This document shows, in pieces, positions 1 through 12,060 of a stretch of DNA of 64,000 nucleotides. The position numbers and the translations under genes were made by a program. The stretch covers positions 1,120,901-1,184,900 of the forward strand of contig CAADRB010000061.1 in NCBI GenBank assembly GCA_900708905.1, written 5' to 3'. The notes below the pieces were generated by a model. That model saw only the letters and a list, made by a program, of their open reading frames with translations. It did not search any database and had not been told where the DNA came from. The first letter of the stretch is position 1. Each line of letters opens with the position of its first letter. The stretch is from Hymenolepis diminuta. Taxonomy: Eukaryota; Platyhelminthes; Cestoda; Cyclophyllidea; Hymenolepididae.

Positions 1-3000
1 AATTCTATTTATAAAAATTAAATTTCTTTACTTGTTAAAAATATTTGGAAGGAAATGGGCTATATTTATTCTATTTTATTTCTGTTCTATATTAATTTCT
101 TAAGATTAAATTTCAACTTCGGTTTATTTTGAAATGGCTAATTTACAATTTTTTCTAAATTTTAAGATCTAGCATCATTTTGAAAATTTGAAATCCCGGT
201 GGCACTTTTAAAAGTGATTATTAAAAGCCCTGACATGTGGCTGCCATCCTATAAAACGAATCTTCAAGTGTTTCAGCCAAGCCCTCGAGGTCAAATTTGC
301 CATTTTATTACTGAGGTCATGACCTTGGTCTCTGTGAACGCAATTAGTCAGAATTTGGAGGACACAGATTCCCCATATTACTTGACTATGAATAAAATTG
401 TAAAAAGACTACTAAAACTACTGTGTGAAATAAATAAAATGACTTTTCACCGAGTTCGAATTAAGATACCACATGAACGTTTTTTAGTAGTACACTCCTA
501 TTCTGACAGTAAAGGTAACTTTAAGATTTTGATATTTACGAATTAATATATTAATATATTTATAGTGATTAAAAATTGAACTGAATATTTTTGAATTCTT
601 CACGACTAGCAGTTAACTATTACAATTAACTTAGTAATGAAGCGGAATTGGTTTAAACCCTCTGATGTCTGCTTTTCAGATGTACTAGATATATATATAT
701 ATATATATATATTTCAGACTTCTTCCCACTTGCGAGCTATCATCACACAAGCTCACTATTTTGATATTTCTTAATCTTCTTATGAAAATTTAAATTCCTA
801 TTGTGTTTCTTTACTGCTTCAACCATCTTAGCTCATTGCTACCTTATTCTTGAGGCTACTACAATACAGTTAGCTTCAACAGTGCCAAGGTAATTCTTCT
901 ACTCTTCCTTTATCATTAAAAAAGGCCATGTTGACGGTCTATTGACCTGTCCTTTCTAGAGTCTTATTTCCCTTGAACATGTTGTCTATATTTCATATAA
1001 TGCTATCAGGCATTAATCAAAATTAATAATGTAGATAATAATTTCAAATGAAAGTAGATTGTTTCCACATGTGATAACAACATGGCAGACGGCAATAAAT
1101 TTGCCTGATCTGTTTAACTGAACTTTTTTCTTTCACATATGAACTTATCAGCAATAACAGGATCAAATTTAGATTTTTTCAAAAAAATTTCAAACTTTTA
1201 TTGTATACAGTGATTCAAATTTCAATTTCAGGCAATTGGCCCTACAATTTTAAACCCTCTCTTAAGAGATTTCTTTATCCATCACAGAAGCCCTATTTGA
1301 ATAAACTTTCACTCAGGAAACCGTTTTAGTTTAATATATCTAAGTTCAACAGCCCTTAGATAATGTGTTAAATGGGTTATTCATCTTTAAGTGCCTAATC
1401 GCAAAACCTTTCAAAATTATATGCCTTTTATAGATGACGCGGTGAAGGTACTGTTTAACCAGAAACAGTGAGACTGAAATCATCGGTATTAATTATTCAA
1501 ATCTACATGACTTTACCCAGACATCACGAAAGCCAACCACAACGTATCGTTATTTTTTCCATTGGAGAAGCGAGATCGCTTAAATAATATAATTATGACT
1601 TTTGCTGACATTTCCACAGTTCACGACACTGATATCTATTTAGCTGAAACATTATCCGACAGAATTTGAAAAAAATAAATTATTTTTTCGCCTGCTGATA
1701 GAGGAGGGAGGCGGGTAAATAATTTATAATTCTGGCTTTCTTGTAGATACCATGATACGCGTATGCGTTTATTTCTGCTTGCATATTTAAATGGCACTTC
1801 TGAGTCAAGAGCCACTGGACCATTTCAAAATGAATAAATGAACTCCTGTCTGATACAAAAACGGACTTATTTGTCTGGATTTAATTAGGAAAAGTTCAGA
1901 AAATTTTTAATAGACGAAGTATTCTGTTACAAACTTCATAGGCCATTTAACACTAATTTATCACTAATTTGGTGATATTTCATTAGTGTGCTGACAATTT
2001 TGAGACCTAATGATGCATGGATATGTTCAGGAAAAAGATTCCTCAGCACCAGAGACTTTATTACACGTTTACTGTGATATTAAATGACTCGAAACAACCG
2101 ATCATTGACTAGTAGAAAAAGAAAAAACCCCACATTGTGTGTCGGTAACTTACAATGCCAAATTAAAATAGAAAAATGCACGAGAGATGATGCTTCAAAA
2201 TACGGGTGTTTGAGACGGACATCCAAAATAAACTAAAAGCAAAAATATAAAAATACACTGCAAAGCGTTCCAAATTAAGCTGTTAAGACTTCGTAGAGTC
2301 CTTAAAAGGCTATTAACTTAGATTAAATGCAGCATTAAATGCGGTGCTTATTAAGAACATTAATAAGAATTAGGTGCAAACATGCATAAATGATGACTGA
2401 GATGGGCATTCGGGGACGAATTTTGGAGAATCGATCAGTCTTATAGAGCGCATATTTAAATTAGCTCGAACACGTTCATACATGATAAGGCCTTCTAAGC
2501 CGAAAACGAAGGGCGAATGGCGGGTGCATTGGGAACTAAACGAATGGCAATCTTAGAAATAAGAGCATTGTATTGTGCAACTTGATGAAGTAATTGTAGT
2601 GGTGAATTACCAGAAAACAGTGTGAAATAGCTCAAATCTGGGAAGAACATCATATATTTTAGAAACATCATTTTAGAGTATAGAACTTGAAGATCCTGTT
2701 TTTTTAACTTTAAATGATCAAGTTTATTCTAATAATAGAATATATTACTGATTTACCATTGCCAAATTTGTTTTACTTGCAGCGATTTAACTTGTCAAAC
2801 ATAGATTTTATCATGAAGCTAATGACCTCATTCAACTCAGAGGTCCATAAATATACGTTATGGCTAAATTATGGATTCATATCACTTTGATCCCCCATCA
2901 CCGTATAAATTGCAAAGATTTTTCGTTCATCTGCATCCGAAAACACTCTTTAACCACAAAAGGAAACAAAATCAGTACTAATCCAACAAAGCGATCTTTT

Positions 3001-4485
3001 CCCTGTCGGGTAAACTCTTTTTTTCCCAGTTTTACAAAACCAATATGAGAACAAAGCGGCAGTTACTGAAACCGCAATTTGGTTATTCTATTTGGTAGTC
3101 ACGCCATATTATAAAAAACGCTTTGTACCCCTCTGAAATAAGCAGATAACATCTACCGATGGACTGCAAAATATTCGTTTTCAAAATAGATGATAAAATG
3201 CATCCTGCCTTCATCCGTTTTAAAAGGTTATATATTCTATTTAAGGGATTATACTATTATCCATAGAGCTCGGGAGCTTAGATAAGACATATATTTACCT
3301 AAACCACTTCACCTTCGAATTTCACGGAGGATTTATTGTCCTTTTTAAATAGAAAATCAAATTAATCGATTTCGCATTGTTATAAAATGGAGGATATCAG
3401 CAACTTTGATCATCCATAAAATAGTGAGTTATTTTTAAATTTCCCGAGGGCTTAATTAGCATTTCCATAAAATTGTAGTCTCCTAACGCTGATGATTAAT
3501 TCACCTCATTAAATTGTATTTCTTATAACAATGAGCAAGTAGATGCTATTTGTAGAGACATTTTAAACCTGAAAAATTTTAGAAATTGTCTCTGCACTAA
3601 TTTTACATCGCATTTTCAGAAAGCTTGGATAAGTTTTTCTTTTCGAGATGATGTTATTAACTGAGATTTCATTATTGCATGGATACCGCTATTTTCATTT
3701 TTGTTCAACACTGACTGTCTCAATTTAGAATCTTCTGCTTAAGACTCAGAGAGTTTTGATGAATTTGGTGTGCATGCACAAAAGGTAAATAATTTATGAA
3801 CCCGACACTCTATTAGGAATTGTAGTATCTTTAATATCGATTTCTCTTTATCAGGTCATTTTGAAGAATCATCCGCTGATATTTATACTATGTAGAGAGT
3901 CGGGCTTTTGGAGAATTTTTATGTTCTAAATCCTTCCTCTGTCATTAATACGTTGAGCCATTTTGATAATTTGACACATGACGCACACTGATAATTACTG
4001 AATAAATGAACTCTGAGTAATCGAATATGTCACTAACTGTTCCCAATGATGCACAACCATTTTCAATTGGACTATCAAAAATAAAAATACCACTTGTGGA
4101 GTTTTGATTTTTGGAAAAGGCTTTGTTTTTTTCGATATAATCATCAAGGCTTATTTCTGAAAATTCGTCTGCTAAATTTCCATATGGATGAAAATTATTA
4201 CAATAACTATCTTGATAATATGTAACCTCTTGTCATTAAGATAAGAGCCATTATAAAATACATGACTTCTGATGATAACTACGGAAATACACTCGTGTTA
4301 ATCCTATTATTAATCAAATGACGAAAATTGATTTCTGACACGAGGAAAATGGTTACGATTTATCAAAGTTAATTAAACAGATTGTTTTTTCCGCCTGTCC
4401 CTTGATAGTTTGGATTTCATTTAAATTAGGAAATAAAACACAACAGATTTAAAACATTAACGAACTATTCTGATCACAAGAGATG
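1..4485. other. AT-rich non-coding stretch
   Basis: I see no gene here. The longest open frame (199-546, plus) begins at a GTG codon and its translation resembles nothing I know, so I treat it as chance. The stretch holds one microsatellite (annotated separately). It has two pockets of less AT-rich sequence near 1430-1640 and 2400-2560 in which no reading frame or RNA fold is convincing. It could be intergenic or intronic. Confidence 0.6.
689..712. repeat. (AT)12 microsatellite
   Basis: An uninterrupted run of the dinucleotide AT covers 24 bases. It is a simple sequence repeat, probably length-polymorphic. No function is implied. Confidence 0.95.
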
Positions 4486-4830
4486 GGCCACTATTGGTCT
4501 CCACGTAACACACTTTACGGAAACCCTACCTGTGTGTCCTTAAAGAAGTAAACCTAGAGGGGATTCCTTCAACCAATAGGCGTAGGACGTTACTAGGGCG
4601 GGAATAGAGAAAGGGAGAATCAGGGATGGGGCTGCCTTAACTTCCATTTGGAGTAGAGGGTTTTAATGCCTCATCGGCGCCAGATGTCCCTATGACTCAT
4701 CCTCAATGTCACACATGACAGCTAAAAGGGATGTGGGAGGTAAGTTAAAAGGTTCTCTCTTTGGAATATATATATGTATTCCCACCAAACCCGAGAGTGC
4801 TTGAGCTGAAGACGTAACCGTTGTCATGGC
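4486..4830 (+). promoter_or_regulatory. GC-richer island with promoter-like motifs (solo LTR, promoter or exon)
   Basis: This block of about 345 bases stands out because it is much less AT-rich than either flank. On the plus strand it carries, in order, a CCAAT motif (4572-4576), a GC-box-like GGGCGGG (4596-4602), a perfect splice-donor consensus GAG|GTAAGT with the intron start at 4740, and a TATA-like run (4767-4775). An ATG follows at 4826 and opens only 14 codons. A 24-codon open frame precedes the donor (4667-4739). This arrangement could be a core promoter, the remains of a long terminal repeat, or an exon. No terminal TG/CA pair with flanking duplications was found, so an LTR is unproven. 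The motifs are short enough to arise by chance, but the compositional contrast is real. Confidence 0.3.
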
Positions 4831-7800
4831 TTCTGCATTCCTAAATAATGATTATATTGAATATTTCTAGTGATTAGATTGAATAAAATGTAAGCTGGTT
4901 TCTAACCAATAATTTGGAATATTTTATTTCAAATAATAATAACATTTTTTACGAAAATTCATTTATCATTTGTTACCAAGTTTACATATACGAATTGAAG
5001 TGAACATGTTTTAGAAAAAATGATCTTTTTAAAATTGTTTACAGAAGACTTTATTGCAACGCAGCAAATGAGAAGAATCGCAAATTTGCTCATTCCTGCC
5101 TTTAGAATTGAGAAAAAAACAGCGGTTGATCGGTTGTAAATGATCTGCCAAATGGTTAACTCCTTTATTCTCTAGATGAGAGCAACAAAATTTGTATTAA
5201 AAATGGAAGCTACGAAACTGCATGAAATCACATTGTCCAGATATTTCATATAACAAAAGAGATAGCAGTAGGAGGAAACAAGTCTAATCAAACTTTGAAT
5301 GGAAAAATCCACTTATCTGATAATTCTAATGATCGGATGAGGTGCCGCTCTCCTTAGTCCATGATTCTCACTCATACCCTTCATTTATATTTAGAGTTGT
5401 AGAAATCTTTTGCTCTGTCACAAAAATATAAGTAAATGACAGGAGAAAGATATGAGAAATTCAAATATTTTATTTAATCATTTGAGTTATTTGAATGCAT
5501 CAAAATTTATTTGATTTGCGCTTGATACACGTCATCTCTCAACAGCCAAAAGCCAAAATTGGAGAGTTTTGGATAGAATACTAAAGTTGCACACTTTCCT
5601 CTATCATTGTATATACAATAATATTAGCATATAAAATTAATTTTAATTGTTCAAAAAGAACCTAATATTGAGGACTGAAGTGTTTTCCTATTCTTACGGT
5701 TATAGTATGTTATTGCACTTTGATCTTTATATTAAATTTTTCAGTAATTTATGAAAATTTACTATTCATTTCTTCTTATTTATTGTAGTTAGACAACCTG
5801 CAGTATTTAAAAAATTATTTGGAAATGCTTTTAATAATTCCGTAAAGTTTTTACAATTCTATCATCGATAAATCGAGATGAAAGAGGTAAAGATTTAAAT
5901 TTTAACAACGGGCACTTTGTATTCTCAATTTTAATTAGTTAATCTAGGCAGAAGCTCTTTCTTAAATTCCTTCAAATTCAAATATTTTCAATTTTGAATT
6001 AATTAATCATGCTGTCAATTTCTTCACCAAGAAGGGCTACTTTCCTCTTAATCATTATTACTTTCAACCCATCTTTGATTTAATTTTGCTTAAAGTGAAT
6101 CATTTTACCTATAGTTTTTTCTTTTCAAATTTCACTTCCTTTGACATTAAATATTTGTTAAATATTGATGAATTTAAATTTGATTAATCAATAACTCCTT
6201 GATCGTATCTATCACTAGCATACTGTTTCGGTGTTCCCAAAACTCTATGCAATGCTTTGCGTAGACAATCTAATTTACAATATCGAGACGTTGAGGTTAA
6301 AAAACAATGGATTGTAATTAATTACTAGATTAGAAGTGTGGGATCAAGTCGTTATTTAGCATTAATTGGGTATGAAATTCTCAATGAAATACATCAAGAG
6401 GTAATGTACGTCATAAAAATTCAACCGGCTGAATTAACTCCTTGATTTCTATACATATTTTTGTAATAATGACAGTGGAAAAGGGATTAAATAATAAATC
6501 TTATTTATTTTAGCCCTTCTTAATCAACCGAAGTTCAATTAATCATGTACCAAGAACAAGTGATTTTGCTTTTATTTGTTTTAAGAGTTCATGTCTGAGG
6601 AAAAGTTTTTTGGTAGCAAAGTTACTACTCTGCTTAAAAAATCATATTATGTCATCTACATGGTATGTCAATGTAGGGTATCTCTACCATTATTACATAT
6701 TTAGGTGACACGACGGAATCGCATAGTGATTAAAAACATGAAAGTTCTAGAATAATGTATGAAGCGCGATTTTAATCAGTTAATTTAGTGGAAAATGATT
6801 TTTTGAATTGTTATAGGTAAGTTTTATTGCGACATCAAATTGTTTAACCATCGTGTCATTTCATTCATCAAAAGGCCTTTTTTTAATTTTCACCACAGCC
6901 AACGAGTGAATGGTCGATCGACCTTTCCTTGATATTCTACTTTCAGTAGTGTCTAGTGTATTTTACTCATTGCTGTCTCTTATTTAAAATGCTCGGAAAC
7001 TCTTCTTTAGGAGTAACATAGACTGATACCTCATATTTAATTTCATAAGTTTGTGCGGTGATTTCTAAATAAAACTCACATAAACTTACTATTTTTCTAA
7101 TGCTAAGAAGCAAAAATGAATCTAATTTTAGTGGATAAGCTAAAAGCGCTTGTTTAAAAGACTTTTAGCTAAAATATAAGAGTATTTTTCAGGAGAAGGA
7201 AAGCTTATGTATTTCTTCAAAAACAAGTCTTAAATAGTCAACTTTTGTAAACTAAATATTCCAACTCTGACATCCATAATAATAGTCTGAATATAATCTC
7301 CGGAATAAAATATAGATGGATAGGGTGCTTCCATTCCGATCGTGCTGTTAATATGTTTAAAAGTAGAAACTCAAATATTACAAGAGATAGATGGTAAATG
7401 CACAACTGGGGAGGAGATAAAAATGGCAGTGAAGACAAGACAGAATTTTCTTGAAACTGAGAGCATTGAACTGTCCATATTTCAAGAAGGAGAAAATACG
7501 CATTTTAATGATATAATATTCAATATTCACCATTTGACTCTCAGATTCATAAATGCGATTATTGGTAATATTATTCAGCACTCATTGACTGGCTGATTTA
7601 TTTCCGAAGTTGGTCACATCACTAGAGTTATTTGCATATTTTTGAAGTCAAGAGCAAGTAGGTGAGATCAAAGCAATGCAGTTAACTTAGCAAAATTCAC
7701 CACAACTTACTCAAGATGAATATTCATGTTAAATTTCTCAACTGTTAGTGAATTTAAGTAGCATGCAAACCCTAAATTTAATCACTAAATTATTTTAGCC

Positions 7801-10509
7801 AATAATGAGAAAGAACTGTGTGAGGGGTTAAGAACTAATTAGATTTGACAGCCGAAAAGAAATCAACTGAGTCAGAGATATTTGTTAGAGAGCCAATTTA
7901 TTCGTTGATTTTAATTAATATAAGGAAATAATAATTGTAGGTAGGAAGTTTCATAATTTACCTGAACGTAATTTAAGCTTTCAGATTACAATTGAGTGTC
8001 TTCAAGTAATTATTGTAATAGCTATCAAAGTATATTTTATTTCAAATAACAATTATCTGGAAAATAGATTTTTATGAAAGACATGCTCTCCTAAAGAATT
8101 AAGAATGATTTTAAAATGTTGCTATACACTTTTTTAAAAGTGATTATCCATGTGTTTGATGGAATAAAAAAATTTTGGAGTAAGTACAATAACTTTTGAA
8201 CCGATGACAGAATGGTATGTCCGCCACGTCAGACATCGATATCTTTTAAAAATAATATTGGACAATACTAAGCTTCCCAATAATGATAGCGGTAAGGATT
8301 CATTCTTTAACAAATATAAAATGGAAATGCTTTATTTAAAAAAAGTTGAAAATCATGGTCTTTGCATTCAAGGTCAATTAAATTATAATTCTTACAAATT
8401 AAAGCGTAAATTCAGTGACATGGTGGAAAGTAAACAAAACTGTCAGTTAAACTTAAATTCAGTAAATTGACATTTTCCTGCTTCATATCTTGACTGAAGA
8501 TTTTGTAATTCTAAGGACGGCGATGCAAAATCATTTAATATTTTAAGCTTGGTCAGGTCGGGATTTAACTGTTGTTTTATTGAAACCATTATTATATAGT
8601 GCACATTATACTAATATATATGTAATCTAACGTTTTAATTAACAAATAATTAAAAACGGAAGGATATTTGAACAAAATTCATATTGTTTTATTAAAGGTT
8701 ATCTTTCTTCAGTTACCAGACGTTCGATTTCTGTTTTCCGGTATTTCTTTCTGACAAAGGAGTTTTCCTATGCTATTTTACTGAACAACAAGTTAGTCTT
8801 TCATCAGTAGATAGCATAGTCACAACAGAAAATTTGTTCATTTTTGACACGAAAAATAGATCATTTAATTTCAAATAACCCATTTTTTCTCGTCGAGGTA
8901 CTATTAAATTCACTGGTTAGCCTTGACTGTATTAGAAGGTACAATTAAAGTAGTATTGATTAACAGTTTGTACACAAGTCACCTTAGTCAATTTATCTTC
9001 CTGAGGAATATTTTATTTGAAATTTACCATTTGTTGTTCTTTATAGGCAATTCCCGGAAGCATTTTACTTTATTCTTTGAAAGTGCAAGTTGTTTCTACT
9101 TGAGAGTTAACGCTACTTTTATGACTTTCAGGTAGGTGTGCAATATATCATGTTAAGTAGGCTGCTCTGCTGGTATATTTTAACAAAATGAAGGAGATAA
9201 TTTTGTGTTGCGTTAAAAACCGTATCGATTTACAACTTTTGGTTTAAAATACGTTCTAGATTTAGATATATCATTGCTGTAGATATAATTTAGTTTGTCA
9301 TCTTTTGCATTTAAACAATTTATTCTGTAAGATTTTTATAATTGAAGCTGGTTTGGAGGTGACAAGGATTGATAGGAAAAATCGTTACGGTATTTGAATT
9401 AATTTCTTATCTTAGGTTTCTCTTCAATTTTGTCCAATAATATGCCAATTTATTCCTAGTTAAAATGCCTAAAATATTCTTCATTTTTTATTTATGGCAA
9501 TGCAGACCTCTTATAGAAGTTGTAAACATGGGAGCGCATTTAAACAAATGAAATAGAAATATAATTCAGAGTGGAACGAAGTGAAGGAGACGAAACTACA
9601 CGTGTCAAAATTTGAGCTATGAACTGTTCACTAAACTGATTTGAATCATTTTTTAATGTTCAGATATTTCAAAGAAATTTTTTCAAGGAAGTAGTGTAAA
9701 GACAAACTAAACACATAACTGTTTTTGAAAGTGGAATAGTTTCGATAAGAATCAAATCAGTGTTTGCAAAAGAAACGAAATGATGTACTTATTTGTACTC
9801 ACATTTGTGTCTGTTTGCCAAACTCCATCGAGAACAGACCTTTGCTAAATCCGTTAACCTTTCTTGAATTTAATTAAAAGATTTTACCTTTCCACGGTTT
9901 TTGCACACTGAATAATTAACTATTAATATAATACGACGAACTTAGGTGATTAATTTTATGTAAACTATTTAAAATGCATGGATAATCACCACAATTCTGC
10001 ATAAATTAGCTTAGAAATCTGAAGTAAAATGTTTATTTTTGTTCAGAGTTTTCTGCTGAGGTACTATTTTTGAGTTAAGCCTATTTGTTTAGACTTCTAG
10101 AGTATCTTATCAGATGGTCATATGACAAATTTATGCTCATGGGGAAAGAATTGTTGCACTTAAAGATGAATTGGCCTCTGGGTACTCCAATAATTATTTT
10201 CCACTTTCAGCCAATTGCTTTTGGAATGAATACGAAAGAACCAAATAACTTAAGAAATAAATATTCGATATATATTTATAATGATACGCGTAAAACAAAT
10301 TATTTGTAAATGACTTGATTGTTTCACGAAATATATGACATCATTTTAGTTAACGTTTCAGCCACAGCAAATAGTCAAAAAGATAATATTGAAAATATTT
10401 TTTTGCCTTCTCTTAACCTTAAGACAAAAAATGAAAAAAATGAATGTGAGAAAGCATAAAATAACGGGAATAGTAGAACTGATTAAAAAGTAGAAATTGA
10501 GCAGAATTT
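4831..10509. other. AT-rich non-coding stretch
   Basis: No gene is seen. The interval is rich in TTAATTAAT-type words and short A or T runs. Small open frames on both strands (for example 7342-7596 plus with 7378-7581 minus, and 8204-8470 plus) overlap one another or lack recognisable content, as expected by chance in DNA of this composition. A weak inverted similarity between about 6000-6045 and 6505-6550 (shared AAGAAGGGCTA / TAGCCCTTCTT) is the only structure noticed. Confidence 0.6.
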
Positions 10510-10822
10510 CAAAACAATCAGGGCGTAGAAGTTCTGTACATTCTTTTCACTGCTTCGTGATTACAGTTTCACAGATAAAATATGAAGTTTTATCTCCTGC
10601 TTTTGTGATGGCAAAATTCTCCACATAGTGCTTTGTGGTTCTCTTCCTATGATATTGAGGAACTGACTTTCCAGATATTCCTCAAATGGCTCCCTAGAAT
10701 ACTGTGGCACTAATGCCAACGCAAGTTGTCCGTTCACGAAGATCCATTAAAATCCTTGCATTCTTTGACGTACTCCCGTACCAGCTGTTTTCTCCAATGT
10801 CCTTATCATGAAGTTGGGTCAT
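10510..10822 (-). pseudogene. Possible piggyBac-like transposase fragment, decayed
   Basis: On the minus strand a frame starting at an ATG at 10822 runs about 100 codons with three internal stops. Near its start it reads NSWYGSTSKNARILMDLRER followed by TTCVG. This loosely resembles the piggyBac-family segment in which an Asn-Trp-Phe/Tyr-Thr-Ser motif is followed by an 'L..L..R.T...GT.R' stretch. The surrounding sequence is less AT-rich than average. None of the catalytic aspartates is securely identified and the match is short, so this may be a chance resemblance or another repeat. Confidence 0.2.
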
Positions 10823-11680
10823 TTCTCTGTATTTCCAGAACAAAGACCACAATCAATACCTATACATCAAAATATATATCAAAAATAGCATTTTAAATAT
10901 ATATTAAATTTGCTCTCTTCACACTTTGCGCTTACAAACGACAAACACGCTCATTTACATTTTTTTCTCCTGAATTTGCCTGCTATCGCATAATGGAGCT
11001 TATTATTCAAAGGTCTCAATTTTTCAGCTTATTTCGTGATAAAGATTGATAGTCTTTAGAAGTGGTAGCTACGGTGTGGAAAGCAAGATTCCTGGCTATT
11101 ATCCTGTTAGAGATTGCTGAGGTGTCTGGAAATTATTGAATAGAGTATTAATTTGGAGGTCCGTTTAATAAATTTCAAATGTCTACATTTTACCATATTA
11201 CAAGCTGGATAATACCGCGCAATTCGATTGAATCCAGTCAAGGTTAAGCTCTTTTTATGTACCTAGAATAATTTATGAAACGAAAATTTGCAAGGCAAGT
11301 ATTAACAAATTTGCATTGTAGGAAAGCATCTAAACACAGGCGTCAATGCGAATTATATAAATATTTTGATATCTATTCTTTGTATATAGGTTGTGCGATA
11401 TTTAAATCTCCTTTGTGTCTTAATTTTCTAATATTTGAGTATCAAATTTGACAACTTTCCCAATATTCTAGATAAAGTTGAGATCTTTTTGATCAGCTTA
11501 TTTAGTTAAAACGGATGATAAACCATCTAAAATACATTTTTCTTCTTATCCGTCAGAAACTAATTGAATAATAAAATGAAACAAGGACTTAAAATAACTC
11601 AGCGCAATAAAAATATTAACATTTAATTATTTCTAGCAACTATTGCTTAATTAACCGAGGTATTTATTTGGCACATATTT
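10823..11680. other. AT-rich non-coding stretch
   Basis: I see no gene or repeat copy here. The sequence is composed of AT-rich words with short homopolymer runs. Confidence 0.6.
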
Positions 11681-11869
11681 ATGAAACAAACCTTTATGAA
11701 GGGGCTTCAAATTTGTGGATTGCTAAATGACAATTTTCTTCCTCTTTCATTCAATTATATATTTCAACCTTATGATAAATATTTCATTAATCCTTGCGCA
11801 AAGTTACTGTATTTGATAAAATCCAAATATCACGATTCATTCTACTGCAAATGTATCTTCGTGTCCATT

Positions 11870-12060
11870 TGCACAAATCGCAAAAAGGGATTTGCTATTA
11901 AGTGTTTATTCAAGACTTTGTTAATACACAGAAAATCATGCACTTTGCTAGGGGAAGTTGTCGTCTGCTTTATTATCGCTTAATCTGTTATTGCAATAAA
12001 ACACTATTAATATCGCATTATGTGAAAATTTAAATGAAAGCAATATTCTTTTTTGCTCAT
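11870..12060 (+). repeat. Repeat family D, copy 1
   Basis: This segment aligns by eye with 17120-17300 in direct orientation, at roughly 65-70% identity over about 160 bases. Shared blocks include GTTTATTC, CACA.GAAA.TCATG, ATCTGTTA..GCAATAAAA and ACTATTAAT. On the plus strand the two copies also translate alike (here LLIHRKSCTLLGEVVV, the other LLTHGKSCNLPVKLAVV). The open frame 11681-11983 ends inside this copy. The repeat could be an old transposon fragment, or an exon of a duplicated gene on the plus strand. The sequence upstream (11681-11870) may also be related to 16900-17120, but more weakly. Confidence 0.5.

Noticed and set aside
199..546. 115-codon plus-strand frame
   Set aside because: Starts at GTG, has no recognisable motif and no supporting copy elsewhere in the window.
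4664..4690. GGCGCC block as a retroviral-type primer-binding site
   Set aside because: Only the first seven bases fit a tRNA-Lys complement. The rest does not, and no adjoining LTR pair was found.
6000..6550. Inverted pair around AAGAAGGGCTA as a MITE
   Set aside because: Similarity is short and imperfect with no target duplication. AT-rich words inflate apparent matches.
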